A DNA stretch of 64,000 bases from Duganella aceris. Its GTDB lineage: Bacteria > Pseudomonadota > Gammaproteobacteria > Burkholderiales > Burkholderiaceae_D. The stretch covers positions 1-64,000 of the forward strand of contig NZ_JAADJT010000017.1 of the NCBI RefSeq assembly GCF_011090165.1. The letters are read 5' to 3'. The translations under genes and the position numbers were made by a program. The stretch's first letter is position 1. Each line of letters opens with the position of its first letter. Below the pieces are notes generated by a model. The model was not told where the DNA came from, did not search any database, and saw nothing but the letters and a program-made list of their open reading frames with translations. Below, in pieces: positions 42,987 through 52,057 of this stretch.

Positions 42987-45862
42987 CGCTTCACGGTGAT
43001 GGCCTTGCCGTCGTAGCTGACGGATTTATCGGACGCCTCGAAATTGTCGGCGCTGGACATGCCGGCCTTGATGAAGCGCAGCTTGAACTCGCGCTTCGCC
43101 ACCATGCCCTTGTACTGCCCCACGCGCGCGCCGATGCTGACCACGCCGGTTTTGTCGTTGTAGCTCAGCGGAATGCGGCTGAACTCACCCCGCAGATAGG
43201 CGTTGCTGACGCCATCATCCTCGTACAGACTGAATTTGCCGTCGGCCCCGGTGTAGACGTTCAGCGTGATCGCCGCATCCGGCTTCTCGTCCACATACTG
43301 CGTCACCGGACCGACCGGCAGGATCGCGCCGGCCTTGACCAGCAGCGGCATGCGCGTCTCCGGCGCCTTGATGGCCGCCTTGCTGCCGCCCTTGTGCAGC
43401 TCACCGGTATAGAAGTCGTACCAGTCCGCACCCTTCGGCATGTAGACATCGCGCTCGCGCGCACCATACACGTAGACCGGCGCCACCAGCAGATCATGGC
43501 CGAACAGATACTGGTCGGCGATGTTCTTGACCGCCTCGTCGTTCGGGAAGTCCATCACCAGGCCGCGCATCATGGTGCCGGCCTCGTGGTGCGTGGTCGC
43601 GGCGGTCGAATAAATATAAGGCATCAAGCGATAGCGCAGCTTGTCGTACCAGACCATTGACTCGCGCATAGGCGAGCCTTCTGGCGAGATCAGATGGATC
43701 TCGCGCTTGACCACCTCGCCGTGCGAGCGGAACAACGGCGACAGCGCGCCGAACTGGAACCAGCGCAGATTCAGTTCGCGCCATTCCTTCAAATCCTCGG
43801 CCGAACCCTGGTTGGCCGCCGTGACGCGGTTCTCCTGCGCCGAGCCGACATCGCCGACCTGGAAGCGCACTTCCTGCGCATAGCCGCCGATATCGTGGGT
43901 CCAGTTCGGAATCCCCGACATCGACAGGCTGACGCCGGCCGAGATCTGGTCGTACAGATTGTTCCAGCGGCTCGCCACATCGCCGCTCCACAGCGCGGTC
44001 GCATTGCGCTGGATGCCGGCGAAACCGGAACGCGACAGGATGAACTGACGCTTCTCCGGCTGCTCTTGTTTCAGGCCGTCGTAGAAGCCGCCGGTATGCA
44101 CCAGGCTATACGGATTGAAGGTGATCTCGCCGCCGCCATACACGGTCGGGCCGATCAGCTTCTTGAAATCGGCGGGACGGGTGTTGGACAGCACGTCCGG
44201 CTCGGTGTTGTCCATCCACCACGCGTCGAAGCCCAGGTCCACCAGCTTCGGCTTCATCTGCTTGAAGTACATCTCGCGCGCGCCCTTGGTGTACGGATCG
44301 TAGTGGCTGTTCTTGTAGCCCGGCCCGACCCAATCCAGGTCGCCGTTGGCCACGTTCTTGGTCCACATATAACCCTTGGACGCCAGCTCCTTGTAGTTGG
44401 CGGTGTTGTCGTAGAACTTGCCCCAGATCGAAATCATGATGCGCGCGTTGTTCTTGTGGACCTCGTCCACCATGCCCTTCGGATCCGGGAAGCGCGCCTT
44501 GTCGAAGTCGTGCGAACCCCAGCCGTTCTCCGGCCAGTAGAACCAGTCCTGCACCATGTTATCCACCGGCCAGCCCTGCTTGCGGTATTCGCGCAGCACG
44601 CCGAGCAGCTGCTCCTGCGTCTCGTAGCGCTGGCGCGACTGCCAGAAGCCGTAGGCCCACTTCGGCATCATCGGCGCCTCGCCGGTCAGGTGGCGATAGC
44701 CGGCGATGACCTTGTCGATGCTGGTCTCGCCGTTGATGACGTAGTAGTTGATGCTCTCCGCGACTTCCGACGAGAAGGTCAGCGAATGCCGCTCCGGCGC
44801 CGGCAACGGATCGTTGTGGGTCATGGCCACCATGCCGCCGGACGGCTTCCACTCCAGGTGCAGCTTGACCGGCTTGCCGGCCTCGAACTTCTGCTCGAAG
44901 TTGTGGTACCACGGATTCCAGCCCTGGCGCCACACGTCCATCACCTGCTTGCCGTCGATATCCAGCTTGGCGTAGTCCGACGCGTACAGCTGCATCTTGT
45001 GCACGCCGGTCTTGTCCGACGTGAGCGTCGCATCCCACACCACCTTGACGCCATTGGCTTTCTTCGGATCGCCCAGCTCCTTCGGCCAGTTCTCGGCCAC
45101 GTCCTTCAGGTACTGGTAGGCGATGTCTTTTTCCTGGCGCGTCAGCACCAGCTTGCCGTCGACGTAGTAGCGCGCGGTCAGACCGCCCGGCTTGCCCTCG
45201 TCGTCGACCAGCTTCAGGTCGCGGCTCAGGAAGCCGTAAGGCTTGGCGTCGCCGAAGCGCGAGATAGCATTGTTGTCCCACAGGACGCCATAGTTCTTGT
45301 CGGAGACGATGAACGGCACCGCGATCACCATATTGTGCTGCATCAGCAGCACGTCCTCGCCGTTCAGGTTCATCTGGCCGTTCTGGTGCTGACCCAGGCC
45401 GTAGTAGGCGTCCTTGGTGCCGTGGTTGAAGCCCTGCTTCACCGCCAGGAAAGGCTTGCCGTCGACATCGACCGGCGCGATCGATTCCGAGGCCTGGCTC
45501 AGGAAGGCCTTGCCGGCCGCGTTGAAGAACTTGACCTCGCCGGTCGCCAGCGACACCGCCGCCGAAATCTTCTTCGCCTTCAGCGTGACCTGGTCCTTGC
45601 CGGACGCCGCGACGCTGAAGTTACCGCTAACAGGAGCGGCCACGGTCATCAGCGACGGCGTGAGCGCCTTGCCGGCTTGATCCAGCTTCACCACGTGGAT
45701 GATGTTGTCACCCATGACCTCCAGCCGCACTTCGCGCGCCGCGCCGCCGTCGGGCTTGACCACCACGCCGGCCGGGATTTTTTCGAAGGTGCCGGCCAGC
45801 GACTGGCCGGACATCATCACGGCCAGGCACGACGCCGCATACGCTATCGCTTTGATTTGCAT
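42983..45862 (-). CDS. exported GH31 alpha-xylosidase-like glycosidase with PA14-like insert
   Basis: 959 residues from the ATG at 45862 (GGAGA upstream), with a signal peptide (about 1-24). A PA14-like domain is inserted at about 240-350 (TGVHKMQLYASDYAKLDIDGKQVMDVW), a feature of the Cellvibrio xyloglucan alpha-xylosidase Xyl31A. The nucleophile is D551 in FDAWWMDNTEPDV and the acid/base D628 in ALWSGDVASRW. The TEPD form of the nucleophile motif is shared with alpha-xylosidases rather than starch glucosidases. It should release the non-reducing-end alpha-1,6-xylose from xyloglucan oligosaccharides. Coupled by ATGA to the GH39 gene. Confidence 0.9.
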   Translation of the reverse strand: MQIKAIAYAASCLAVMMSGQSLAGTFEKIPAGVVVKPDGGAAREVRLEVMGDNIIHVVKLDQAGKALTPSLMTVAAPVSGNFSVAASGKDQVTLKAKKISAAVSLATGEVKFFNAAGKAFLSQASESIAPVDVDGKPFLAVKQGFNHGTKDAYYGLGQHQNGQMNLNGEDVLLMQHNMVIAVPFIVSDKNYGVLWDNNAISRFGDAKPYGFLSRDLKLVDDEGKPGGLTARYYVDGKLVLTRQEKDIAYQYLKDVAENWPKELGDPKKANGVKVVWDATLTSDKTGVHKMQLYASDYAKLDIDGKQVMDVWRQGWNPWYHNFEQKFEAGKPVKLHLEWKPSGGMVAMTHNDPLPAPERHSLTFSSEVAESINYYVINGETSIDKVIAGYRHLTGEAPMMPKWAYGFWQSRQRYETQEQLLGVLREYRKQGWPVDNMVQDWFYWPENGWGSHDFDKARFPDPKGMVDEVHKNNARIMISIWGKFYDNTANYKELASKGYMWTKNVANGDLDWVGPGYKNSHYDPYTKGAREMYFKQMKPKLVDLGFDAWWMDNTEPDVLSNTRPADFKKLIGPTVYGGGEITFNPYSLVHTGGFYDGLKQEQPEKRQFILSRSGFAGIQRNATALWSGDVASRWNNLYDQISAGVSLSMSGIPNWTHDIGGYAQEVRFQVGDVGSAQENRVTAANQGSAEDLKEWRELNLRWFQFGALSPLFRSHGEVVKREIHLISPEGSPMRESMVWYDKLRYRLMPYIYSTAATTHHEAGTMMRGLVMDFPNDEAVKNIADQYLFGHDLLVAPVYVYGARERDVYMPKGADWYDFYTGELHKGGSKAAIKAPETRMPLLVKAGAILPVGPVTQYVDEKPDAAITLNVYTGADGKFSLYEDDGVSNAYLRGEFSRIPLSYNDKTGVVSIGARVGQYKGMVAKREFKLRFIKAGMSSADNFEASDKSVSYDGKAITVKR

Positions 45863-45886
45863 CTTGTCTCCAATTTTTTTTGTAAT

Positions 45887-45914
45887 CGTCATTCCCGCGC
45901 AGGCGGGAACGACG
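45887..45914. repeat. dispersed GC hairpin repeat inside the operon
   Basis: CGTCATTCCCGC (45887-45898) and GCGGGAACGACG (45903-45914) pair with one mismatch around GCAG. The sequence is of the widespread CATTCCCGCG-type hairpin repeat seen in many proteobacteria. It lies in the 60-bp gap between the GH35 and GH31 genes and may influence message stability. Confidence 0.7.
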
Positions 45915-45922
45915 CGTGGCCG

Positions 45923-47566
45923 TCAGTAAGTGCCGACCGTGACCTTCAACACCACCGGATTGCCGGTCAGGTTCAAGCCGTAGTCGGTCTGGTCGCCGTT
46001 CCAGTTGCGCTCCATGACCCACTTGCCGGCCTTGTCGTAATGACCCTCCTCCACCCGCGCCCACATCGACGGCTTGCCGTCGGCATGATCGATCTTCACG
46101 CGCGCGTATTGACCGACGATGATGAACTCATTCTCGCCGGTCTGCGCGATCGAGACGCCGCCGTTCGGCTTCTCGGTGTTGGCCGGCAGGTCCTTGACGT
46201 TCTTGAAGTATTCGCGCTCGCCGAACTGCCACTCGCGGAACGAGATGGTCGCCTTCCAGCCCTTCATCGCCACGGTCTGCGGCTCGCGGTCGTCGCCCTC
46301 GGCCACGCCGTAGGTGCGGCCTTCGAAGGCCCACTTCGACCACTGCCGCTCCATCGGCCGGAACGCCGCGAAGATCTTACCGAACGGCTCCACCATGGTC
46401 TTGTCGGCCGCCTTGTGCCCCAACGGGAAATTGCTGTAGTCCGAATAGTCGATGCCGAACGGCGAGAAGTTGATCGCGCCGCGACCCAGCACCAGATAGG
46501 CGTAGCGCACATACTCCGGCGCGTTGCCCATCTCCGGCACGGCCAGCGGATTATCCGGCCGCTGGAAGCGGTCCAGCGTGGCGGCGAACTTCTTCGAATC
46601 GTGGCTGTAGATGTCCGGCGCCAGGAAATCGATGGCCGGCGCGGCGGCGCGGTAGATCTCGATCACATCGTAGGTCGGCCCGCCGCTGGCGAAGTTCTTG
46701 TTCCACGGCTTGACCGGATTCTCCAGCGGATCGCGGATCGAATTGTTGACGTACATCGGCAGGTTGTAGACCGCGCGTCCCGCCTTGGCGATCTCGCCGA
46801 TGTAGCTGGCGATCGAATACGCATGGAAGTACTCGTCGGCGTAGCCGCCGTAGACCTGCTTCCAGCTGCCGCTGGCGGCCAGCGCCACCGGCGATTTTTT
46901 GCGCTTCAACACCTCGGCCGGCACCGGCTGGTTGAACTGCGCCTCGGCGCGGGCGCCGTAGTCGCGCACGAAGCCGTAGGTGCCGACCTCGTTCTCGACC
47001 TGCATCATGATCACGGAGCGGTCCACCGAATCGATCTTCTTGATATGCTCCATCAACGCCACGAAGGCCTTCTTGTCGGCCTTCAGCGTCTCTTCGCCCT
47101 GCGGCGACAGGCAGTAAATCGGCTTGCCGTCCTTGTCCAGCATGCGCGGGAAGCGCTGGTTGTCCAGCTTGACCCACTCCGGCGCGTAATTCGGGCCGGT
47201 GTTCTTCCAGGTGCCGAACCACAGCAGCACCAGGCGCACCTTGTTCTTGCGCGCCTCCGCCACCAGCGTATCGACGTAGCTGAAATCGAACTTGCCTTCC
47301 ACCTGCTCGATCTGTTCCCACGCCACCGGGATTTCAAGCGTGTTGGCGTTCATGTCCTTGATCGCCGGCCAGACCTTTTTCAAGGCCGCCGGATAGTTAC
47401 TGGAATTCTGCGCCTGACCGCCGAACATGACAAAAGGCGCGCCGTCCACCATCAAGGCGTAACGGCCATCCTTCTGCACCAGTTCGGGGATGGGAGCGGC
47501 CGCCGCGCCAGCTGCGGCCAACAAGAGACTGAGGGAGCTTACAAGCTGGCGGGCGGTTTGCTTCAT
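45923..47566 (-). CDS. exported GH35 beta-galactosidase (DUF5597-type C-terminus)
   Basis: 547 residues with a signal peptide (about 1-24). MVDGAPFVMFGGQAQNSSNYPAAL starts the GH35 barrel. The acid/base is E193 in IMMQVENEVGTYG and the likely nucleophile E345 in LAVPEMGNAPEY. This compact form with a small C-terminal beta domain is the type known from the Cellvibrio xyloglucan locus (Bgl35A), which strips galactose from xyloglucan oligosaccharides. It is 21 bp downstream of the TonB receptor gene. Confidence 0.9.
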   Translation of the reverse strand: MKQTARQLVSSLSLLLAAAGAAAAPIPELVQKDGRYALMVDGAPFVMFGGQAQNSSNYPAALKKVWPAIKDMNANTLEIPVAWEQIEQVEGKFDFSYVDTLVAEARKNKVRLVLLWFGTWKNTGPNYAPEWVKLDNQRFPRMLDKDGKPIYCLSPQGEETLKADKKAFVALMEHIKKIDSVDRSVIMMQVENEVGTYGFVRDYGARAEAQFNQPVPAEVLKRKKSPVALAASGSWKQVYGGYADEYFHAYSIASYIGEIAKAGRAVYNLPMYVNNSIRDPLENPVKPWNKNFASGGPTYDVIEIYRAAAPAIDFLAPDIYSHDSKKFAATLDRFQRPDNPLAVPEMGNAPEYVRYAYLVLGRGAINFSPFGIDYSDYSNFPLGHKAADKTMVEPFGKIFAAFRPMERQWSKWAFEGRTYGVAEGDDREPQTVAMKGWKATISFREWQFGEREYFKNVKDLPANTEKPNGGVSIAQTGENEFIIVGQYARVKIDHADGKPSMWARVEEGHYDKAGKWVMERNWNGDQTDYGLNLTGNPVVLKVTVGTY

Positions 47567-47587
47567 CTGGTCAAAGCCTTTCGTAGG

Positions 47588-50500
47588 TTAGAAGTCGTAG
47601 CTCAGTTTCGCGACCACGCGGCGGCCGGTCTTGAACCATGCGCGGCCCATCATACCGATATTCTGCTGCATCAGCTGCTTGTAGGTCGAGTCGGTCAAGT
47701 TCTGCGCCTCCAGGCCGAGCTGAATCTTGTCGGTGAACTTGTAGAAGAACGACGCGTCCAGCTGGCCGTAATCGTCCGACCACGTCGGCAGCGCCCAGGC
47801 CACGTTGGTCTGGCCGTAGGTCGGGCTGGCCGGATTGCTGTCGGTGGCGTCGCTGCCCTTGGTGCCGTTGACGTTCACGCCCTGCAGCGATTTCGACCGC
47901 CAGTTATAGGCCAGGCGCGCCGAGACCGGGCCTTTGTCGTACAACAGCGCCAGGTTATACGACTGGCGCGACAGGTTTTCCAGCGGCAGATTGCCGAAGG
48001 TGGTGCCGTTGGTGTCGCAGCCGTTCAGGTTCAGGTTCAGGTTGGCCGCGTTGTCGCCGCCGGTGCAGTATTGCGAATACACCGGCTTGTACAGTTTGCG
48101 CTCGCTGTCGACGAAGGTGAAGTTGGCTTGCACGCCCAGGCCGGAGAAGGCGCCCGGCAGTGTGTCGAAGTACTGCTGGAACGCCAGCTCCACGCCGCGC
48201 GCATGACCCCGGGCGCCGTTGATCGGACCGGTCACGGTGAAGTCGTGCAGCTTGCCCGAGGTGTCCGCCAACTGCTTGGTGTACACGTTCTTGACCACGA
48301 TGTCCTTGAGCCGCTTGTTGAACAGCGCGGCGGTGAACGAACCGGTCGGCGCGAAGTACCATTCCATCGTCAGGTCGACCTGCTTCGAGGTGGTCGGACG
48401 CAGGTTCGGATTGCCGTCGCCAGAGCCGGTCAGGCTGACGCTGTTGACGGTGGTGACGCCGGTGACCGGATTGGTCGAGGTGTCCGCCGTTTCCGACAGC
48501 GTGGTGTAGCCCTGCAGCTGCGTGAAGTCGGGACGCGAGATCGCCGACGCCGCCGCGAAGCGGAACTGCAGCGTATCGGTGGCCTTCAGGCGCAGGTTCA
48601 GGCTAGGCAGCACGTTGTGATAGTTGTTCTCGTAATCCTTGGCCTCCGCGAACGGACGTATGATCGGAATCGCCACCCCGACCTGGTTGCCGCCGGTCGG
48701 CGCGGTCGAGCTGAACACCGTGTAGCCGCGCGCGGTCGAATCGGTCTTCACATAGCGCAGGCCGAGATTGCCGTCGATCGGATATTTCAGGTTGTCCCAG
48801 CCGAAGCGCAACTGGCCGTAGACCGCCTTGGTCTTTTCCGACTGGTCGTTGGTGCCGGCGAAGTTGTCGGCGCCGAAGGTGGCCTGCTGCCATGCCGGGC
48901 ACGACGTGGCCGGATTGATCTCCTTGCACAGGATGTCGTGGTAGGTGTGCAGCTGGGCGTAGCTGCCGGGGAAGCCTTGCGCCAGCGAGACGTTCGGGAA
49001 CACCACCGCCGGCACCGAGACGCCGCCGTTGAAGAAGTTGTTGAACGTATGCAGATTGGTGTTGCCGCCGAAGCGCGGATCGCCCAGCGACGCCACGTGC
49101 GGGATGTCCCAGCCGACCTGCCATGGCTGGGTGATCGCGGCCCAGTTGTAGCTCGGGTTGGAGTTCTCGGTCACCGCGTCGCGGTCGGTCAGGCGCACGC
49201 CGAAGCGGAAGTCGCGCAGCACCGGATGGTCGAAATCGTACTTGGCGTCGGTGCGCCAGGCGGTCTCGGTGGCCTTGCTGCGGTCCAGGTGTTCCATGGT
49301 GAACGCCCAGTAGTAGTTCTTCGGATCGGCCAGGTAGGCGCGGTCGGCGTCGGTGAACAGGATGCGCGGCACGTTGCCGGTCAGGTCCAGCGTCTCCTTC
49401 GGCATGGTCACGCCGGTGGCGACGGTCGAGTCGACGCTGCGGGTGGTGGCCTTGATGTGCTGCAGATCGGTGCTGACGGTCCAGTTGTCATGACGCCAGC
49501 GCAGGTTCCACGACAGGTCGGCGGTGTCGGATTTGCGGAACGAGGTGCGGGTGTCGTCGCCGAAGTTGATGCCGCCGTCGGCTGGATCGGTCAGGGTGCC
49601 GGTCAGCAGCGCGCCCTTGGAATTGAAGGTGGCGTCCGGCGACACCTTGATGTTGTACGGGCTCGATTGGGCGAAGATCGCCTGCTCGTCCCACTGCATC
49701 TCGTACTTCGACTTGAAGTAGGTCAGGGAGCTGGACCAGTCGTCCTTCTTCCACTGCAGCGCGCCGTACGCGCCTTCGCGCTTGCGGTTGAATTCCAGCG
49801 TGCGCCACTGCGCGCCCTTCGGCACGTAGACCGTCTTGCCGGAAGCATCCTTGAGCGGATAGTAAGGCTCGACCTGGAAGGCGTCGGTGCGGGTGCCGCT
49901 TTCCGAGTAGGCCAGATCCAGCAAGGCGCCGATTTCACCGACCGGGGTGGCCCAGCGGTTCGAGATCAGGCCGGAGGCCGACGGCGAGGTCTTGCCGCGC
50001 TTGAGTTCCGACCAGGTGGTGTCGGCCGAGATGGAAGACTTGAAGCCCTTGTAATCGAACGGCATCGCGGTGCGCAGGTTCACCAGGCCGCCGACGGCGC
50101 CCTCGACCTGTTCCGCCGACGGGTTCTTGTAGATGTCGACGCCGGCCACCAGCTCCGGCGGCACGTCCTCGAAGTTCAGCGAGCGGCCGCCGTTGGCCGA
50201 GAACGAATCGCGGCCGTTGAGCTCCGAGCGCACATAGCTCAGGCCACGGATCGAGACGCTCGAGCCTTCGACCGAGAAGTGTTCCGGATCGCCCTTGGCC
50301 ATGGTGCGGTCGATGGTCACGCCGACGACGCGCTGCAACACCTCGGTCACCGACCGGTCGGGCAGCTTGCCCATGTCTTCGGCGACGATGGAGTCGACGA
50401 TTTCATCCGAGTTCTGTTTGATCTTTTGCGCCGACTGCAGCGCCGCGCGCTGGCCGGTCACCACCACCGCCACCGGTTCCGGCAGCGCGTCCGGCTTGGC

Positions 50501-50596
50501 CGGCGCCTTTTCCGTTTGCGCCATCGCCGCGCCGCCCGCCATCATCGCCATCTGGGCCAGGCCCAAGGCGATCGCTGTTTTCCTGAATTGTTTCAT
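47588..50596 (-). CDS. TonB-dependent receptor, probable xyloglucan-oligosaccharide importer
   Basis: 1002 residues with a signal peptide (about 1-27), a TonB-box-like stretch EPVAVVVTGQR, and the plug domain with ALQSAQKIKQNSDEIVDSIVAEDMGKLPDRSVTEVLQRVVGV, typical of carbohydrate-type receptors. The long beta-barrel ends in Phe (KLSYDF), as expected for an outer-membrane protein. Ribosome site GGAGAG before the ATG. It heads the six-gene operon and has the shared 24-bp box and promoter about 220 bp upstream. Substrate assignment rests on the neighbouring enzymes. Confidence 0.9.
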   Translation of the reverse strand: MKQFRKTAIALGLAQMAMMAGGAAMAQTEKAPAKPDALPEPVAVVVTGQRAALQSAQKIKQNSDEIVDSIVAEDMGKLPDRSVTEVLQRVVGVTIDRTMAKGDPEHFSVEGSSVSIRGLSYVRSELNGRDSFSANGGRSLNFEDVPPELVAGVDIYKNPSAEQVEGAVGGLVNLRTAMPFDYKGFKSSISADTTWSELKRGKTSPSASGLISNRWATPVGEIGALLDLAYSESGTRTDAFQVEPYYPLKDASGKTVYVPKGAQWRTLEFNRKREGAYGALQWKKDDWSSSLTYFKSKYEMQWDEQAIFAQSSPYNIKVSPDATFNSKGALLTGTLTDPADGGINFGDDTRTSFRKSDTADLSWNLRWRHDNWTVSTDLQHIKATTRSVDSTVATGVTMPKETLDLTGNVPRILFTDADRAYLADPKNYYWAFTMEHLDRSKATETAWRTDAKYDFDHPVLRDFRFGVRLTDRDAVTENSNPSYNWAAITQPWQVGWDIPHVASLGDPRFGGNTNLHTFNNFFNGGVSVPAVVFPNVSLAQGFPGSYAQLHTYHDILCKEINPATSCPAWQQATFGADNFAGTNDQSEKTKAVYGQLRFGWDNLKYPIDGNLGLRYVKTDSTARGYTVFSSTAPTGGNQVGVAIPIIRPFAEAKDYENNYHNVLPSLNLRLKATDTLQFRFAAASAISRPDFTQLQGYTTLSETADTSTNPVTGVTTVNSVSLTGSGDGNPNLRPTTSKQVDLTMEWYFAPTGSFTAALFNKRLKDIVVKNVYTKQLADTSGKLHDFTVTGPINGARGHARGVELAFQQYFDTLPGAFSGLGVQANFTFVDSERKLYKPVYSQYCTGGDNAANLNLNLNGCDTNGTTFGNLPLENLSRQSYNLALLYDKGPVSARLAYNWRSKSLQGVNVNGTKGSDATDSNPASPTYGQTNVAWALPTWSDDYGQLDASFFYKFTDKIQLGLEAQNLTDSTYKQLMQQNIGMMGRAWFKTGRRVVAKLSYDF

Positions 50597-50813
50597 CTGT
50601 GCTCTCCAAAGTTATACGATTTTTTCATAGCTCTTTGGCTATTTGTTATTGGTGCTGTTGCTGTCTGTGGGCTTGAAAAAGGAAGTGCGGGGCGAACTAG
50701 CCCGCAGGCGCTGGCCGGCGCGGGAATATGGTCTGCATGTGAGTGTCTCGCTCTGTAGTTTTTATCGTGCCTGCGTCCCGGCGGGGTGCCGGTGCGGACG
50801 ATGTTATGAGACC

Positions 50814-50859
50814 ATTTTGCAAGTTAGCCTTGCGAGCCGCAATTGCGAAATTCACCAAT
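50814..50859 (-). promoter_or_regulatory. shared XylR-type box and promoter, copy A (receptor-glycosidase operon)
   Basis: The 24-bp box lies at 50836-50859 (plus strand core CCGCAATTGCGAAATTCACC). On the minus strand its end forms a -35 TTGCGG (50842-50837), followed after exactly 17 bp by CAAAAT (50819-50814). The same arrangement occurs at 58581 and 63489. Confidence 0.75.
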
Positions 50860-50878
50860 TGGGAGAACGATAATCAGC

Positions 50879-50908
50879 AAGCGGGGCACGGCGTTGCGGG
50901 CCCCGCTT
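50879..50908 (-). terminator. hairpin after the xylose operon
   Basis: AAGCGGGGC (50879-50887) pairs perfectly with GCCCCGCTT (50900-50908), 12-base loop. It follows the xylH stop (50921). The minus-strand T-run precedes rather than follows the stem, so it is not a textbook terminator. Confidence 0.5.
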
Positions 50909-50920
50909 AAAAAACAACGG

Positions 50921-52057
50921 TCAGCGTCTGCCGGAGCGCGTCGCCACGTCGACCCACACCGCCAAAGTCAGGATGCAGCCCTTGACGATCATCTGCCAAT
51001 ACGTGTCCACGTCCAGCATCGACATGCCGTTGTCCAGGCTCGCCATCACCAGCGCGCCGATCAAGGCGCCGTAGACGGTGCCGGAGCCGCCGCGCATCGA
51101 GGTGCCGCCGATGAAGCAGGCCGCGATCGCATCCAGCTCGCCCGATGTGCCGGCCGACGGCGAACCGGCCGCCAGCCGCGCCGTATTGATCAGGCCAGCC
51201 AGCGCGCACATCACGCCCATGATCCCGAAGATCCACAGCTTCACCGCCTGCACGTTGACGCCGGACAGCCGGGTCGCCTCCATATTGCTGCCTACCGCGT
51301 AGACGCGGCGGCCGAACACGGTCTGCGTGGCGACGTAGCTGAACACGCCCAGCAACGCCAGCAACAGCAGCACCGGCAGCGGGATGCCCTCGTAGCTGTT
51401 CAGCGTGCGCACGAACGCGAACAGCACCGCGCCGATGGCGGCCAGGCGCACGCCGTCGCGCCACGGCGCGGGCACCGGCAGGCCGTGGCGGCCCAGGTTG
51501 ACGCGCTGGCGCCAGGTCAGCACGGCGGCCAGCGCGAACAGGCCGAAGCCCAGCGCCACGCCCAGCTGCGGCGACAGATAGCCCTGGCCCAGCTGCACCA
51601 TGCCTTCGGACACCGGCGCCACCGTCACGCCGCCGGTCACGCCCAGCACGATGCCGCGATACGCCAGCATCCCGCCCAGGCCGACGATGAACGAGGGGAT
51701 GCCCTTGTACGCGGTCAGGTAGCCGTTGAACAGCCCGAGCGCCAGGCCGCAGGCCAGCACCACCGCCACCGTGGCCGGCAGCGGCAGGTGGTGCGTCACG
51801 TCCAGCACCGCCGCGATCCCGCCGAGTAAACCGAGCAGCGAGCCGACCGATAGGTCGATCTCGCCGGCGATGATGACGAAGGCCATGCCGCAGGCGACCA
51901 CGCCGGTCACCGCCATCTGCCGCATCAGGTTGGACAGGTTGCGCGGCGAGATGAAGCCGCCCTCGGTCTTCAGGCTGAAGAAGGTCCAGATGATGGCGAT
52001 GGCGATCAGCAGCGCGAGGATTTTGTATTGCGTGAACAGCTGTTTGAATTTATTCAT
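50921..52057 (-). CDS. xylH: D-xylose ABC transporter permease
   Basis: 378 residues with about ten membrane segments. FVIIAGEIDLSVGSLLGLLGGIAAV and FGRRVYAVGSNMEATRLSGVNVQAVKL are the permease motifs of the ribose/xylose (BPD_transp_2) family, and GGTSMRGGSGTVYGALIGALVM closes it. It forms the inner-membrane channel with XylG. Its start overlaps the xylG end by eight bases. Specificity for xylose is inferred from the operon. Confidence 0.9.
   Translation of the reverse strand: MNKFKQLFTQYKILALLIAIAIIWTFFSLKTEGGFISPRNLSNLMRQMAVTGVVACGMAFVIIAGEIDLSVGSLLGLLGGIAAVLDVTHHLPLPATVAVVLACGLALGLFNGYLTAYKGIPSFIVGLGGMLAYRGIVLGVTGGVTVAPVSEGMVQLGQGYLSPQLGVALGFGLFALAAVLTWRQRVNLGRHGLPVPAPWRDGVRLAAIGAVLFAFVRTLNSYEGIPLPVLLLLALLGVFSYVATQTVFGRRVYAVGSNMEATRLSGVNVQAVKLWIFGIMGVMCALAGLINTARLAAGSPSAGTSGELDAIAACFIGGTSMRGGSGTVYGALIGALVMASLDNGMSMLDVDTYWQMIVKGCILTLAVWVDVATRSGRR

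Larger units (their letters stand above)
50597..50920. other. regulatory gap between the xylose transporter and the TonB receptor gene
   Basis: 324 bases without a gene. It holds the end-of-operon hairpin (50879-50908), the shared XylR-type box and promoter (50814-50859), and then about 210 bases of untranslated leader of the receptor gene with modest GC stems such as the CCCGC/GCGGG pair near 50701-50724. A second -10-like TATAAC occurs at 50616-50611 on the minus strand, close to the receptor start. No RNA family was recognised. Confidence 0.6.

Noticed and set aside
43694..50758. Open plus-strand frame of 2354 codons
   Set aside because: It lies exactly antisense to the GH31, GH35 and TonB receptor genes, is rich in Arg, Val, His, Gln and Leu, and has no domain. 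It is a by-product of strong GC bias at codon third positions.
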